From Actinomyces dentalis DSM 19115 (lineage in GTDB: Bacteria > Actinomycetota > Actinomycetes > Actinomycetales > Actinomycetaceae): DNA of 64,000 nt. The notes beneath the pieces were generated by a model. It did not search any database, was not told where the DNA came from, and worked only from the letters and a program-made list of their open reading frames with translations. How positions within the stretch are numbered: position 1 is the first letter of the stretch; each line of letters begins with the position of its first letter. Shown one piece after another: positions 1-11,171 of the stretch. A program made the position numbers and the translations under genes. The stretch lies in NCBI RefSeq assembly GCF_000429225.1, contig NZ_AUBL01000011.1, positions 1 to 64,000 on the forward strand. Direction: 5' to 3'.

Positions 1-2
1 TC

Positions 3-74
3 CACTCAACGCTCGGCTACCGCACCCCCAACGAGGTCGAACACGAGCTGAGAAGCCGCAAACACGCAGCCTGA
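3..74 (+). CDS. IS3-family transposase, C-terminal end (partial)
   Basis: The first open frame of the window reads HSTLGYRTPNEVEHEL followed by eight residues and TGA. The H-S-x-L-G-Y-x-(S/T)-P motif is the signature of the C-terminus of the IS3-family DDE integrase (OrfB). Only the last 23 residues are present because the gene starts before base 1. About 15 bp downstream, bases 91-115 (GGTCCGAGAAACACCGAGC and following) resemble the right terminal repeat of such elements, so the insertion probably ends near 115. Whether the rest of the element is intact cannot be seen. Confidence 0.75.
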   Translation, partial: HSTLGYRTPNEVEHELRSRKHAA

Positions 75-219
75 GACCACCAAAAACCACGGTCCGAGAA
101 ACACCGAGCACTCCACCGCGCCCCGCGGGCGAGGAGCGGACGTCGTCGGCCGCCCAGGCGGTGCCGAGCGGGTACACCACGTTCCACGGGAGGCGGATGT
201 GAGACGACCGGGCTCACAC

Positions 220-239
220 TGTGAAACAAAACGTTCACA
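220..239. promoter_or_regulatory. Inverted repeat upstream of sdhC
   Basis: TGTGAA and TTCACA arms are separated by 8 bases, 70-89 bp before the sdhC start. The arms match the half-sites used by redox regulator Rex and by Crp-type regulators in actinobacteria, but the spacing is 4 bp longer than a canonical Rex site and also longer than a Crp site. It is a plausible operator for respiratory control of the operon, not a proven one. A second TCACA-x-TGTGA arrangement abuts it on the left (214-224). Confidence 0.3.
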
Positions 240-308
240 CCCCGTGTCGTCATCGTGATGTTCGTTACCATGGTGACGGGCCGTTCTTCACCGTTGAGAG
301 GAGGCCCG

Positions 309-1109
309 ATGACGACGACGTCCACCGCCCCCCGGGCCCCCGAGACCACCCGCCCCGCCGGGGATTCGCCGCCCCCCGCCGGGGACGCGCCGCCCCCTCG
401 GCGCAGGCGCCGCACCCCCGTGTGGGCCTCCTACCGCGTCCTCAAGGCGACCATGGCGGTCACGGGCACGATCATGGCCATGTTCGTCGTGGTCCACATG
501 ATCGGCAACCTCAAGGTTCTCATGGGCCCGGAGGCCTTCAACGGCTACGCCGCCTGGCTGCGTCGGGTCGCCTACCCGCTCCTGCCGCACGAGGGCCTCC
601 TGTGGATCATGCGCCTGGCGCTGGGCGCGTGCATCGTGCTGCACGTGTCCGCGGGGATCATGCTGTGGCGGCGCGGAAGGGGCGCGCGCGGGTCCTTCCG
701 GCGCCGCTCCCTGCCCGCCCGCACCATCGGCGCCCGCTCCATGATCCTCACCGGCGCCCTCATCGGCGTCTTCGTCCTGGTCCACCTCCTCGACCTGACC
801 ATCGGCCGCCTCGTCGCGCCCGAGAGCTTCGTCGCGCCCACGACGTCGAACGGCGAGCTGCAGGTCAGCGCCTACCACAACCTCCTGGCGAGCCTGTCGC
901 GCCCCGGCATGGCGGTCTTCTACAGCCTGATCATGCTGGCGCTGTCCCTCCACCTGGCGCAGGGCCTGTGGAACGTGGTCATCGACCTGGGCGGCACCGG
1001 CCCGAGACTGCGCAAGCTGTGCCGCGCCCTGGCCATCGCCGTGGCCCTGGCCATCGCCGTCGTCAACGGCCTGCTGCCCGTACTCATCTGCACGGGGGTG
1101 ATCGGATGA
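309..1109 (+). CDS. sdhC: Succinate dehydrogenase/fumarate reductase cytochrome b subunit
   Basis: A 266-residue membrane anchor of the type B (SdhC-only) succinate:quinone oxidoreductase, which binds haem b and quinone in the cytoplasmic membrane. After a proline-rich, arginine-ending N-tail there are five hydrophobic segments at about 46-70, 97-120, 142-163, 197-220 and 238-262, with histidines in the first four helices positioned as haem ligands (VVVHM, IVLHV, LVHLL, LSLHL). The start was placed at 309 because GAGAGGAGG lies just upstream; an in-frame ATG at 255 has no ribosome site. The stop overlaps the sdhA start by 4 bp (ATGA), so the three genes form one coupled operon. No separate sdhD exists, as expected for type B enzymes. 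Confidence 0.9.
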   Translation: MTTTSTAPRAPETTRPAGDSPPPAGDAPPPRRRRRTPVWASYRVLKATMAVTGTIMAMFVVVHMIGNLKVLMGPEAFNGYAAWLRRVAYPLLPHEGLLWIMRLALGACIVLHVSAGIMLWRRGRGARGSFRRRSLPARTIGARSMILTGALIGVFVLVHLLDLTIGRLVAPESFVAPTTSNGELQVSAYHNLLASLSRPGMAVFYSLIMLALSLHLAQGLWNVVIDLGGTGPRLRKLCRALAIAVALAIAVVNGLLPVLICTGVIG

Positions 1110-3067
1110 GCGCGAGCGCGCCGCCCGCCGTCGGCGGCCTGTACGACGTCGGACCCGACCTGGACGCGCGCCTGCCCGACTGCCCGCCCGAGCAGGCCTG
1201 GGGGCGCCGGCGCGACGAGTACCGCCTGGTCAACCCCGCCAACCGCCGCAAGCTGACCGTCATCGTCGTGGGCGCGGGCCTGGCCGGCTCCGGGGCGGCC
1301 GCGACCCTGGGGCGCCTGGGCTACCGGGTGGAGTGCTTCAGCCTGCACGACGCCCCGCGCCGCGCCCACTCGGTGGCCGCGCAGGGCGGCATCAACGCCG
1401 CCCGGGCCCGCAAGGTCGACGGCGACTCCCTGGCCAGGTTCGTCAAGGACACCGTCAAGGGCGGGGACTACCGGGGGCGGGAGGCCGACGTCGTGCGCCT
1501 GGGCCTGGAGTCCGGGCGGGTCATCGACCACATGGAGGCCATCGGGGCGCCCTTCGCCCGCGAGTACGGCGGCCAGCTCGCCACCCGCTCCTTCGGCGGG
1601 GTGCAGGTCTCGCGCACCTACTACACGCGCGGGCAGACCGGCCAGCAGCTGGAGATCGCCTGCGCCCAGGCCCTCCAGGAGCAGATCGCCGCCGGCAGCG
1701 TCCACATGCACACCCGCACCGAGATGCTCGACCTCATCGTGGCCGACTCGCGCGCCCAGGGCATCGTCGCCCGGGACCTGCTCACCGGCGAGATCAGCGC
1801 CCACACCGCCCACGCCGTCGTACTGGCCACCGGCGGCTACGGCAGCGTCTACCACTACTCGACCCTGGCCATGGCCTCCAACGCCACCGCCACCTGGCGC
1901 GCCCACCGGCGCGGGGCGGCCTTCGCCTCCGCCTGCATGGTCCAGTTCCACCCCACGGCCCTGCCGGTGAGCTCCCACTGGCAGTCCAAGACCACGCTCA
2001 TGAGCGAGTCCCTGCGCAACGACGGGCGCATCTGGGTGCCCGTGCGCCCCGGGGACGACCGCCCGCCCAACGACATCCCCGAGGACGAGCGCGACTACTA
2101 CCTGGAGCGCAAGTACCCGGCCTTCGGCAACCTCACCCCGCGCGACGTCGCCTCGCGCAACGCCCGCGAGCAGATCGAATCCGGCCGCGGCGTCGGGCCG
2201 CTGCACAACTCCGTCTACCTCGACTTCCGCGACGCCCTGGAGCGGCTGGGCAAGCCCACCATCGCCTCGCGCTACGGCAACCTGTTCGAGATGTACCTGG
2301 ACGCCACCGGCGAGGACCCCTACGAGGTGCCCATGCGCATCGCCCCGGGCGCCCACTTCACCATGGGAGGGCTGTGGGTGGACTTCGACCAGATGTCCAC
2401 CATCCCGGGGCTGTTCGTGGGCGGGGAGGCCTCCAACAACTACCACGGCGCCAACCGCCTGGGGGCGAACTCGCTGCTGAGCGCCAGCGTCGACGGCTGG
2501 TTCGTGCTGCCGCTGGCGGTGCCCAACTACCTGGCCGGACTCGTGGGCAGCAGGCCCCTGAGCCCCGACGCCCCGCAGGCGCTGGCGGCCGTGGCCGACA
2601 CCCGCGAGCGCATCGAGGCGCTGGCGGGCGTGGGCGGGACCCGCCGCCCCGTGTGGTTCCACCGCCGCCTGGGCGAGGTCCTCTACGCCGGCTGCGGGGT
2701 GAGCCGCTCCGAGGCCGGGCTGAGGCGCGCCCTGGAGGAGGTGCGCGCGCTGCGCGAGGAGTTCTGGGCCGACGTCAAGGTGGTCGGAGGTCGGGAGCGC
2801 CTCAACCAGGAGCTGGAGAAGGCGCTGCGGGTCGCCGACTTCCTGGAGCTGGCGGAGGTCATGATCCTCGACGCCCTGGACCGGCGCGAATCCGCCGGCG
2901 CCCACTTCCGCGAGGAGTACGCCACGCCAGCCGGCGAGGCCAAGAGGAACGACGCGCTCTGGTGCTCCGTGTCGGCCTGGCAGACGGCGCCCGACGGCGC
3001 GCACACGCGCCGATCCGAGCCGCTGGGGTTCTCGATGGTGCCGATGCAGGTGAGGGACTACCGATGA
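1106..3067 (+). CDS. sdhA: Succinate dehydrogenase/fumarate reductase flavoprotein subunit
   Basis: A 653-residue catalytic subunit interconverting succinate and fumarate. The Rossmann dinucleotide motif VVGAGLAGSGAAATLG sits near residue 55; HSVAAQGGINAA contains the histidine that covalently carries FAD; QFHPTALP and the later HGANRLGANSLL are active-site and FAD-contact motifs of the FRD/SDH family. It starts inside the sdhC stop (ATGA) and ends inside the sdhB start (ATGA), indicating translational coupling. The approximately 45 residues before the Rossmann motif are longer than in proteobacterial SdhA but usual for type B enzymes. Sequence alone does not tell whether the complex runs mainly as a dehydrogenase or a fumarate reductase. 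Confidence 0.93.
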   Translation: MSASAPPAVGGLYDVGPDLDARLPDCPPEQAWGRRRDEYRLVNPANRRKLTVIVVGAGLAGSGAAATLGRLGYRVECFSLHDAPRRAHSVAAQGGINAARARKVDGDSLARFVKDTVKGGDYRGREADVVRLGLESGRVIDHMEAIGAPFAREYGGQLATRSFGGVQVSRTYYTRGQTGQQLEIACAQALQEQIAAGSVHMHTRTEMLDLIVADSRAQGIVARDLLTGEISAHTAHAVVLATGGYGSVYHYSTLAMASNATATWRAHRRGAAFASACMVQFHPTALPVSSHWQSKTTLMSESLRNDGRIWVPVRPGDDRPPNDIPEDERDYYLERKYPAFGNLTPRDVASRNAREQIESGRGVGPLHNSVYLDFRDALERLGKPTIASRYGNLFEMYLDATGEDPYEVPMRIAPGAHFTMGGLWVDFDQMSTIPGLFVGGEASNNYHGANRLGANSLLSASVDGWFVLPLAVPNYLAGLVGSRPLSPDAPQALAAVADTRERIEALAGVGGTRRPVWFHRRLGEVLYAGCGVSRSEAGLRRALEEVRALREEFWADVKVVGGRERLNQELEKALRVADFLELAEVMILDALDRRESAGAHFREEYATPAGEAKRNDALWCSVSAWQTAPDGAHTRRSEPLGFSMVPMQVRDYR

Positions 3068-3819
3068 GGGTCGAGCTGGAGATCTGGCGGCAGGACGGGC
3101 CGCGGGCGCAGGGCTTCTTCGAGAGCCACGTGGTGGAGGACGCCGAGCCGCAGATGAGTCTGCTCGAGCTGCTCGACCGCCTCAACGACCAGATCATCGA
3201 GTCCGGCGGCGAGCCGGTGGTCTTCGAGTCGGACTGCCGGGAGGGCGTGTGCGGGGCCTGCGGCTTCCTGGTCAACGGGGTGCCGCACGGGCCGCTGGAC
3301 ACGACCCCGGCCTGCCGCCAGCACCTGCGGGCCTTCCCCGGGGTGACGCGCTTCCGGCTGGAGCCGTGGAGGTCGGCGGCCTTCCCGGTCATCCGGGACC
3401 TGGCGGTGGACCGCACGGCCCTGGACGAGCTCATCCGCGCCGGAGGGACCGTGGACGTGGCGGCGGGGACCGCCCTGGACGCCGACGACGTCGCCCAGGG
3501 GCACCTGCAGGCCGAGCGGGCGCTGGACTTCGCCGCCTGCATCGGCTGCGGGGCCTGCGTGGCGGCCTGCCCGAACGGGGCGGCGGCGCTGTTCGCGGGG
3601 GCGAAGCTGGCGCACCTGTCGCTCATGCCGGCCGGGCGCCACGAGCGGGGGCGGCGGGCCCGGGCGATGACGCGGGCCCTGGACGAGTTCTTCGGGCCGT
3701 GCTCGGTGTACGGCGAGTGCGTGCCGGCGTGCCCGGCGGGGATCCCGATCGAGGCGATCGCACGACTCAACCGGGAGGTGCTGCGCGCCGGCCTGCGCGG
3801 GCCGACCCGCGACGACTGA
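3064..3819 (+). CDS. sdhB: Succinate dehydrogenase/fumarate reductase iron-sulfur subunit
   Basis: A 251-residue electron-transfer subunit between the flavin and the membrane anchor. The [2Fe-2S] motif CREGVCGACGF with a later cysteine (DTTPACRQH) lies near residues 59-82; CIGCGACVAACP near 159-170 supplies a 4Fe-4S cluster, and CSVYGECVPACPAGIP near 213-228 the third cluster. It overlaps sdhA by 4 bp. The last gene of the operon, it is followed by a convergent methyltransferase gene, with an inverted-repeat element between. Confidence 0.93.
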   Translation: MRVELEIWRQDGPRAQGFFESHVVEDAEPQMSLLELLDRLNDQIIESGGEPVVFESDCREGVCGACGFLVNGVPHGPLDTTPACRQHLRAFPGVTRFRLEPWRSAAFPVIRDLAVDRTALDELIRAGGTVDVAAGTALDADDVAQGHLQAERALDFAACIGCGACVAACPNGAAALFAGAKLAHLSLMPAGRHERGRRARAMTRALDEFFGPCSVYGECVPACPAGIPIEAIARLNREVLRAGLRGPTRDD

Positions 3820-3891
3820 ATCGGCGCGGCGGGGCCGGTCCCCTTCTCGCTCGCCGCGCCCTCGCCTTCCTCGCCGAGACGTGCACTTTGC

Positions 3892-3966
3892 CGCCGAGAC
3901 GTGCACTTTGCACTCGAGAATGACGGTCAGAACTGCCCGCTCGAGTGCAAAGTGCACGTTTCGGCG
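3892..3966. repeat. Inverted-repeat element, family A, copy 1
   Basis: Two 27-bp arms (3892-3918 and 3940-3966) are complementary with one mismatch and enclose a 21-nt loop beginning AATGACGGT. The arm core is GTGCACTTTGCACTCGAG. A partial extra copy of the left arm (19 bp, from CGCCGAGACGTGCACTTTG) lies at 3872-3890. A second element with the same stem and a closely similar loop is at 5543-5617. Here it lies between the convergent sdhB and methyltransferase genes and could end transcription from either side. Confidence 0.85.
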
Positions 3967-4085
3967 TCCGGGGCGACGGCGCGGCGGGCGGTGGCGGGCG
4001 CGCTCGACCTCGGGCTTGGGCCGTGCCCCCGACGCACCCGGGGCCCGGGGGCGTCGGACGACGTGGACGCGGGTACGGCCGCGGA

Positions 4086-4940
4086 TCAGGCCTCGGGCGA
4101 GGACCCCTCAGCCCCGGCCTCCTCGGGCGCGGCTTCGGGCTTGTGGGCGACCAGGGCGATGCCCACCATGTCCTTCTCGTAGCGGGTGAAGGTGCGCCGC
4201 ATCTCCATAACGCGGGCGCGCAGCGCCTTGTCCCGCATGACGTTCCACATGATCCTCGCGGCGCCGCCCGGCCCCTCGTCGCGCAGGTTGCGGCTCATCT
4301 TGAGCAGCGCCATGGGGGCGGTGTCCACCCAGTCGACGACCAGCCCGGCGTCCTCGAGCAGCCCGCGCCACGCGGCGGCGGTCATGGGACGGGCGTTGAC
4401 GTGAATGGCGCGGGCGAGGTCGCGGCGCAGCTGCGTGTAGTACTCCTCGTCGATGTCGTCGGGGGCCACGCCGAGCTCGTGGATCGCGTAACGCCCGCCG
4501 GGCCGCAGCACGCGGGCGGCCTCGGCGACGATCGCCGCCTTGGACTTGTCCCCCTGCATGGTGAGCATGGCCTCGCCGACGACGACGTCGGCGCACGCGT
4601 CGTCCAGCCCGGTGTCGGCGGCCTCCCCCTGGCGGACGACGCCGCGATCCCCGACGACGGCGGCCACCCTGGCCGCGGCCTGCGGGTCGCGGTCGATGGC
4701 GGTGTAGGAGGCGGGGCGGGCGGCGACGATCTCGGCGGCGGTGCGCCCGAGCCCGGGGGCGAGCTCGACGACGTCGGCCCCGGGCAGACGGGCGTGGTCG
4801 AGCATGGCGGCGGTCAGCGCCGCGCCACCGGGTCGCAGCACGCGCTTGCCTGCGCGGGCGAGGACCCAGTGGCCGGGGGCCGTGGCGACCGGCCTGTCGG
4901 CGTAGGGCAGAGGGACGTCAGAGGGCGGCTTCTCGCTCAT
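4086..4940 (-). CDS. Class I SAM-dependent methyltransferase
   Basis: A 284-residue cytoplasmic protein with a Rossmann-type methyltransferase fold (Methyltransf_11/25-like). Motif I is VELAPGLGRTAAEI near residue 58, an acidic loop AIDRDP follows in motif II position, and LRPGGRYAIHELG near 164 is motif IV/post-IV. The substrate cannot be told from sequence. It converges on sdhB and is read away from the small membrane gene upstream of it, with a 115-bp gap. The final 15 residues are an acidic Ala/Glu/Ser-rich tail. Confidence 0.8.
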   Translation of the reverse strand: MSEKPPSDVPLPYADRPVATAPGHWVLARAGKRVLRPGGAALTAAMLDHARLPGADVVELAPGLGRTAAEIVAARPASYTAIDRDPQAAARVAAVVGDRGVVRQGEAADTGLDDACADVVVGEAMLTMQGDKSKAAIVAEAARVLRPGGRYAIHELGVAPDDIDEEYYTQLRRDLARAIHVNARPMTAAAWRGLLEDAGLVVDWVDTAPMALLKMSRNLRDEGPGGAARIMWNVMRDKALRARVMEMRRTFTRYEKDMVGIALVAHKPEAAPEEAGAEGSSPEA

Positions 4941-5055
4941 GAGGGGAGCCTAACCCGAGAGGGCGCGCCCACCGCGAGTGATCTTGATCGGGGCCCGGGG
5001 CCGGGGCGCTCGCGAAAGACCCGGCGCCATCCCCGGCGGGAGAGGCTCGACGCGC

Positions 5056-5265
5056 CTACAGATTCGCGGCGCTTTCCGACCGTCGCCGCCGGTCGCGATG
5101 ATCGTTGACGACGGCGGCGACGACTCCGGCGGTGTTGAGGACCGTCAGGGCGCCCAGGACGATGACGGGCCACAGCGGCGGGACGCGGGTCAGCCAGATC
5201 GCCGCCTGGACGCCGGTGACGATGGCCGTGGTGCCCATGATCCATATCTGCGTGCGAGTGCTCAT
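5056..5265 (-). CDS. Small two-helix membrane protein
   Basis: A 69-residue hypothetical protein with two hydrophobic stretches (about 8-28 and 31-54) and a strongly basic C-terminal tail (DHRDRRRR), predicting an integral membrane protein with its tail in the cytoplasm. The start is supported by AAGGAGAT 6-8 bases upstream. It lies between the methyltransferase and citrate synthase genes on the same strand, but about 570 bp separate it from the latter. No named family was recognised. Confidence 0.6.
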   Translation of the reverse strand: MSTRTQIWIMGTTAIVTGVQAAIWLTRVPPLWPVIVLGALTVLNTAGVVAAVVNDHRDRRRRSESAANL

Positions 5266-5542
5266 GAGGCATCTCCTTCCTTCCCGGTCCCCGGCGCCGT
5301 CTCAATGGCACCGACAGGTGTGCGGCGCGCCCCGCGCCCTGACGCCCCGCCCCGACAGGTTAGCAGCCTCGCCAGACAGCACCTCCATGCATCACAGGCG
5401 TGCGGCGCTTCCCGACGGGAGTTCTCCCGTTGTCCGAACCGGCAGTGACATCTCACTGAGCATTTCCCACCGGGTCGCCGGAGACGCTCCGGGGCGGGGC
5501 CGGCGCCGCGGTCCGCGAGGACCGCGACGCCGGCCCCTTCCT

Positions 5543-5617
5543 CGCCGAGATGTGCATTCTGCACTCGAGAATGACGGTTGGAGCTGCACTTTCGAGTGCG
5601 AAGTGCACGTCTCGGCG
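5543..5617. repeat. Inverted-repeat element, family A, copy 2
   Basis: Same architecture as 3892-3966: 27-bp arms (5543-5569, 5591-5617) and a 21-nt loop starting AATGACGGT. The arms have about five mismatches, all transitions, and the loop differs from copy 1 at roughly five positions. Stem and loop are thus both conserved, which is more than expected of two unrelated hairpins. The 5266-5835 interval holds this element and the family B element at 5751-5807 and no gene. Confidence 0.8.
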
Positions 5618-5750
5618 TCAGGGACGCCCCTCGACGCCGAGGATCCCGTGGGAATTGCCACCACGCCAAGAGACTCGCCCTGACCGAAGAACACCACACC
5701 AAGAGACTTGACCGCCCCGTCCCGGCCCGCCCCGGTCGGATTCGCGAGAT

Positions 5751-5807
5751 CGTCACTTAACCCGCGAGCACGTCTGCCGGGGGTACGTGCTCGCGGGTTA
5801 AGTGACG
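5751..5807. repeat. Inverted-repeat element, family B, copy 1
   Basis: Perfect 23-bp arms (5751-5773, 5785-5807; core CACTTAACCCGCGAGCAC) around an 11-nt loop. Beyond a 2-bp mismatch the pairing resumes with CGCGAG/CTCGCG, giving a hairpin from about 5743 to 5815. It lies 29 bp past the citrate synthase stop codon and could act as its terminator, although no T-run follows. Confidence 0.85.
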
Positions 5808-5835
5808 TGCTCGCGGCCCGGGCGGCGCCGGGAAG

Positions 5836-7242
<1,407 letters not shown>

Positions 7243-7472
7243 GGTGCCTCCTTGCGGGTCGACGTCGGGCCCTCGCCGCCCGCGGCGGGCGGGCGGCCCG
7301 CCGGGCCCGGGCCCTTTCCACCGGCCACTCTACGGCCCGGGACGTTACCGCCCGGACACGGGCGGCGAGGGCCCCGCACTCAGTCCCCCCGATCGAGCTC
7401 GTGAACCTCGGTCCGGCCCGCGCGCGCCCGCTCGTAGGCGTCGAGAAGCCTGCGGGCGTTTCATCCCGGGGC

Positions 7473-8990
<1,518 letters not shown>

Positions 8991-9331
8991 TCAATGGTCG
9001 TCGGCGCGCCCGCTCCCGCGCCGGGCGCGATCGGCGAGCGCGGCGGGGACCCGCCGTCGACCACGGCGGGGGATTCGCGTCGGCGCGGCGGCGGTCGGGA
9101 CGAGGGCCTGAACGGACCATACCCCTGCGGCCGGGTCGGGGCCGCCGCTTCCCGCCCGGCCGCGCTCGCGGCCACATGCCCTTCCCGGGCCGGCGGAGTC
9201 CCCCGCTTCCCGAAGAACCGTCCAACAACCGGGGAAGAACCCGGTACGACCGGCGCATCGGCGTCGTTCCGCCGGAAGATCCCGGTCCGCAGTGCCCGGG
9301 CGGCCCGGGCGGCGCCGAAGAGTTCTTGACG

Positions 9332-9347
9332 AGTTGTTTCAACAACT
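9332..9347. promoter_or_regulatory. 16-bp palindrome upstream of the GH1 gene
   Basis: AGTTGTT and AACAACT arms flank a 2-bp centre, in an AT-richer patch (9325-9380) of an otherwise very GC-rich 438-bp interval. A 10-bp palindrome ACGACGTCGT lies nearby at about 9363. The size and symmetry fit a LacI/TetR-type operator, but it is about 365 bp from the GH1 start, and no regulator gene is next to it. The rest of 8967-9404 shows no gene. Confidence 0.35.
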
Positions 9348-9404
9348 TCGCAATTACTTCGTGTACGACGTCGTTCAACGGGCCCTGAGCGCCATCGCCG
9401 CCGG

Positions 9405-10592
9405 TCAGCGGCGGAACAGGTCGGTGGCCCGCAGCCTGCTGCAGGCGGCGGCCACCCGCTCGTCGGTGCCGGTCAGACTCATGCGCACGCGCCCGGCCCC
9501 GGCCCCGCCGTAGAAGTCCCCGGGGGCGACGACGATGCCGAGCTCGGCGAAGGCGCCCACCAGGTCGAGGGCGCTCATGTCCTCCGGGCCGCTCAGCCAC
9601 AGGTAGAGGCCGGCCGCGGAGGCGGGGTCGTTCGCCAGCCCGGCCTCGGCCGTGGCCGCCAGCAGCGCCTCGCGGCGGGCCCGGTAGGCCTCCCTCTGGG
9701 CGGCGACGTGCTCGTCGTCGGCCAGCACGGACACCATGACGGCCTGGACGGGGGCCGGCACGAGGAGCCCGGAGTGCTTGCGGATCTCGGTGACGGCGCC
9801 GACGAGGGCCGGGTCGCCGGCGAGGAGGGCGGCCCGGTAGCCGGCGAGGTTGGACTGCTTGGACAGGGAGTACAGGGCCAGGAGCCCGGTCGGGTCGGGG
9901 GCGCCGTCGGGGCCGGTGCCGCTCGCGCGCGCGTCCAGGAGGCTGGGGACGCCGTCGGCGGCCCAGGGCTCGGCCCAGGCGAGCTCGGCGTAGCACTCGT
10001 CGGAGGCGACGACGGCGCCGCGACGGCGCGCCCAGGCCACGATGCGGGCGAGCTGGGAGGTGCTCAGGACGTGGCCGTCGGGGTTGCCGGGGCTGTTGAG
10101 CCACACGAGGGCGACGGGGGCGTCGTCGGGCAGCTCCCAGGTGGCGGGGTCGGCGTCGGTGTCGACGGGGACGGGGGTGGCGCCGGCGATGCGGGCGCCG
10201 ACGTCGTAGGTGGGGTAGGCGGCGCGCGGGTGGAGGACGAGGTCGCCCGGGCGCACCCCGAGCTGGAGGGGCAGGAGGGCGACGGACTCCTTGGAGCCGA
10301 TGGTGGGGATGACGGCGTCCTCGCCCAGGCCGCTCACGCCGCGGCGCCGCCTCATCCAGTCGATAATGGCGGCGCGCAGGGTGTGGGTGCCGACGGCGGC
10401 CGGGTAGCCGGGGGCGTCGGAGGCGGCGGCGAGGGCGTCGCGGGCCACGGCGGGCGTCGGGTCGACGGGGGCGCCGACGGCGAGGTCGACGACGCCGTCG
10501 GGGTGCTGCGCGGCGCGGGCCCGGTAGGGGCGCAGGGAGTCCCAGGGGAAGTCGGGCAGCGCGAGCGGTCGGGGCAGGATCGAGGCGGTCAT
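9405..10592 (-). CDS. dapC: Succinyldiaminopimelate transaminase-like PLP aminotransferase
   Basis: A 395-residue fold-type I class I/II aminotransferase. It resembles actinobacterial DapC, which makes N-succinyl-LL-diaminopimelate in the lysine and peptidoglycan pathway. It starts with LPDFPWDSLRPYRARA, a typical actinobacterial DapC opening. The PLP lysine is in YSLSKQSNLAGYR (near residue 235); WLNSPGNPDG and ASDECYAEL are cofactor-contact motifs. The frame is open for a further 109 codons upstream, but those bases are an 18-bp minisatellite; GGGAGG 10 bases before 10592 supports this ATG. Other substrates within the aminotransferase family remain possible. Confidence 0.8.
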   Translation of the reverse strand: MTASILPRPLALPDFPWDSLRPYRARAAQHPDGVVDLAVGAPVDPTPAVARDALAAASDAPGYPAAVGTHTLRAAIIDWMRRRRGVSGLGEDAVIPTIGSKESVALLPLQLGVRPGDLVLHPRAAYPTYDVGARIAGATPVPVDTDADPATWELPDDAPVALVWLNSPGNPDGHVLSTSQLARIVAWARRRGAVVASDECYAELAWAEPWAADGVPSLLDARASGTGPDGAPDPTGLLALYSLSKQSNLAGYRAALLAGDPALVGAVTEIRKHSGLLVPAPVQAVMVSVLADDEHVAAQREAYRARREALLAATAEAGLANDPASAAGLYLWLSGPEDMSALDLVGAFAELGIVVAPGDFYGGAGAGRVRMSLTGTDERVAAACSRLRATDLFRR

Positions 10593-10647
10593 GGTCCGAT
10601 CCTCCCACCGCCCGGCCCTCGCCGCTCCTCCCCCATCCCCTCGACGC

Positions 10648-10781
10648 CCCCATATTTCCCAGCAACCCCGTATCGCCCGGCGGCCCCATATTTCCCAGCG
10701 GCCCCACTCCCGCCGCCCGGCCTTCCTTCTTCCCCCCGCCGCCCGGCAACCCCATATCGCCCAGCGGCCCCACTCCCGCCG
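10648..10781. repeat. 18-bp degenerate minisatellite upstream of dapC
   Basis: Three contiguous 18-bp units (10648, 10666, 10684) of the pattern CCCCATATTTCCCAGCGG are followed by spacer and a fourth unit (10750-10767); a 14-bp CCCCACTCCCGCCG follows units three and four. It lies 56 bp upstream of the dapC start, in an open but probably untranslated frame. Confidence 0.65.
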
Positions 10782-10907
10782 TCTGGTCCCCTCCCTCCCC
10801 CGCCGTCCGGCACAGAGCCCCGTTCCCCACACCTTTTCACGATTCCCACGACCGCCCAACCGTCCCTGTTCTTCCCGACCCGGCCCGCGAGATCGCCGGG
10901 TAACCTC

Positions 10908-10976
10908 CGAGCACGTCACTTAACCCGCGAGCACGTACCTCTAGCAGACGTTCTCGCGGGTTAAGTGACGTGCTCG
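10908..10976. repeat. Inverted-repeat element, family B, copy 2
   Basis: Arms of 29 bp (10908-10936, 10948-10976) with one mismatch and an 11-nt loop. The arm contains the same core as 5751-5773 (CACTTAACCCGCGAGCAC), while the loop sequence differs. It lies in the 1056-bp interval between ferredoxin and dapC, which carries no convincing gene but at least six repeat structures. Confidence 0.85.
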
Positions 10977-11049
10977 CGCGTCGGGGCACCCGTCGTGGTC
11001 GCCATCCGGCGAGCGACGGCCCTACCCGAGGGGTCCGCGGGGGCGCAAG

Positions 11050-11171
11050 TTGTCCAAATCTGTTGCAAAGGCCCAGATCGCACCGAAACGCCGGAAGAGA
11101 AACGTTGATATTACGCGCTTCTTCTCACGGCCGATCCCGGCCCGGAGCGCCTTTGCAACAGATTTGGACAA
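11050..11171. repeat. Inverted-repeat element, family C, copy 1 (reverse orientation)
   Basis: A 122-bp element with perfect 23-bp terminal arms (11050-11072, 11149-11171; core TCCAAATCTGTTGCAAAG). Its 76-bp interior, read on the minus strand, aligns along its whole length with the interiors of the copies at 38065 and 54536, so this is a true dispersed repeat and not a chance hairpin. No clear target duplication is seen at its borders. Confidence 0.9.

Noticed and set aside
920-3004. 694-codon antisense frame over sdhA
   Set aside because: Shadow of the GC-rich sdhA codons; Gly/Val/Ala/Arg-biased, without recognisable motifs.
221-3067. Long frame upstream of and including sdhA
   Set aside because: The conserved SdhA begins at 1106; the upstream part overlaps sdhC in another frame and has no family resemblance.
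9405-10919. Longer dapC starting 109 codons upstream
   Set aside because: The extra region is an 18-bp minisatellite with no conserved residues, and the ribosome site fits 10592.
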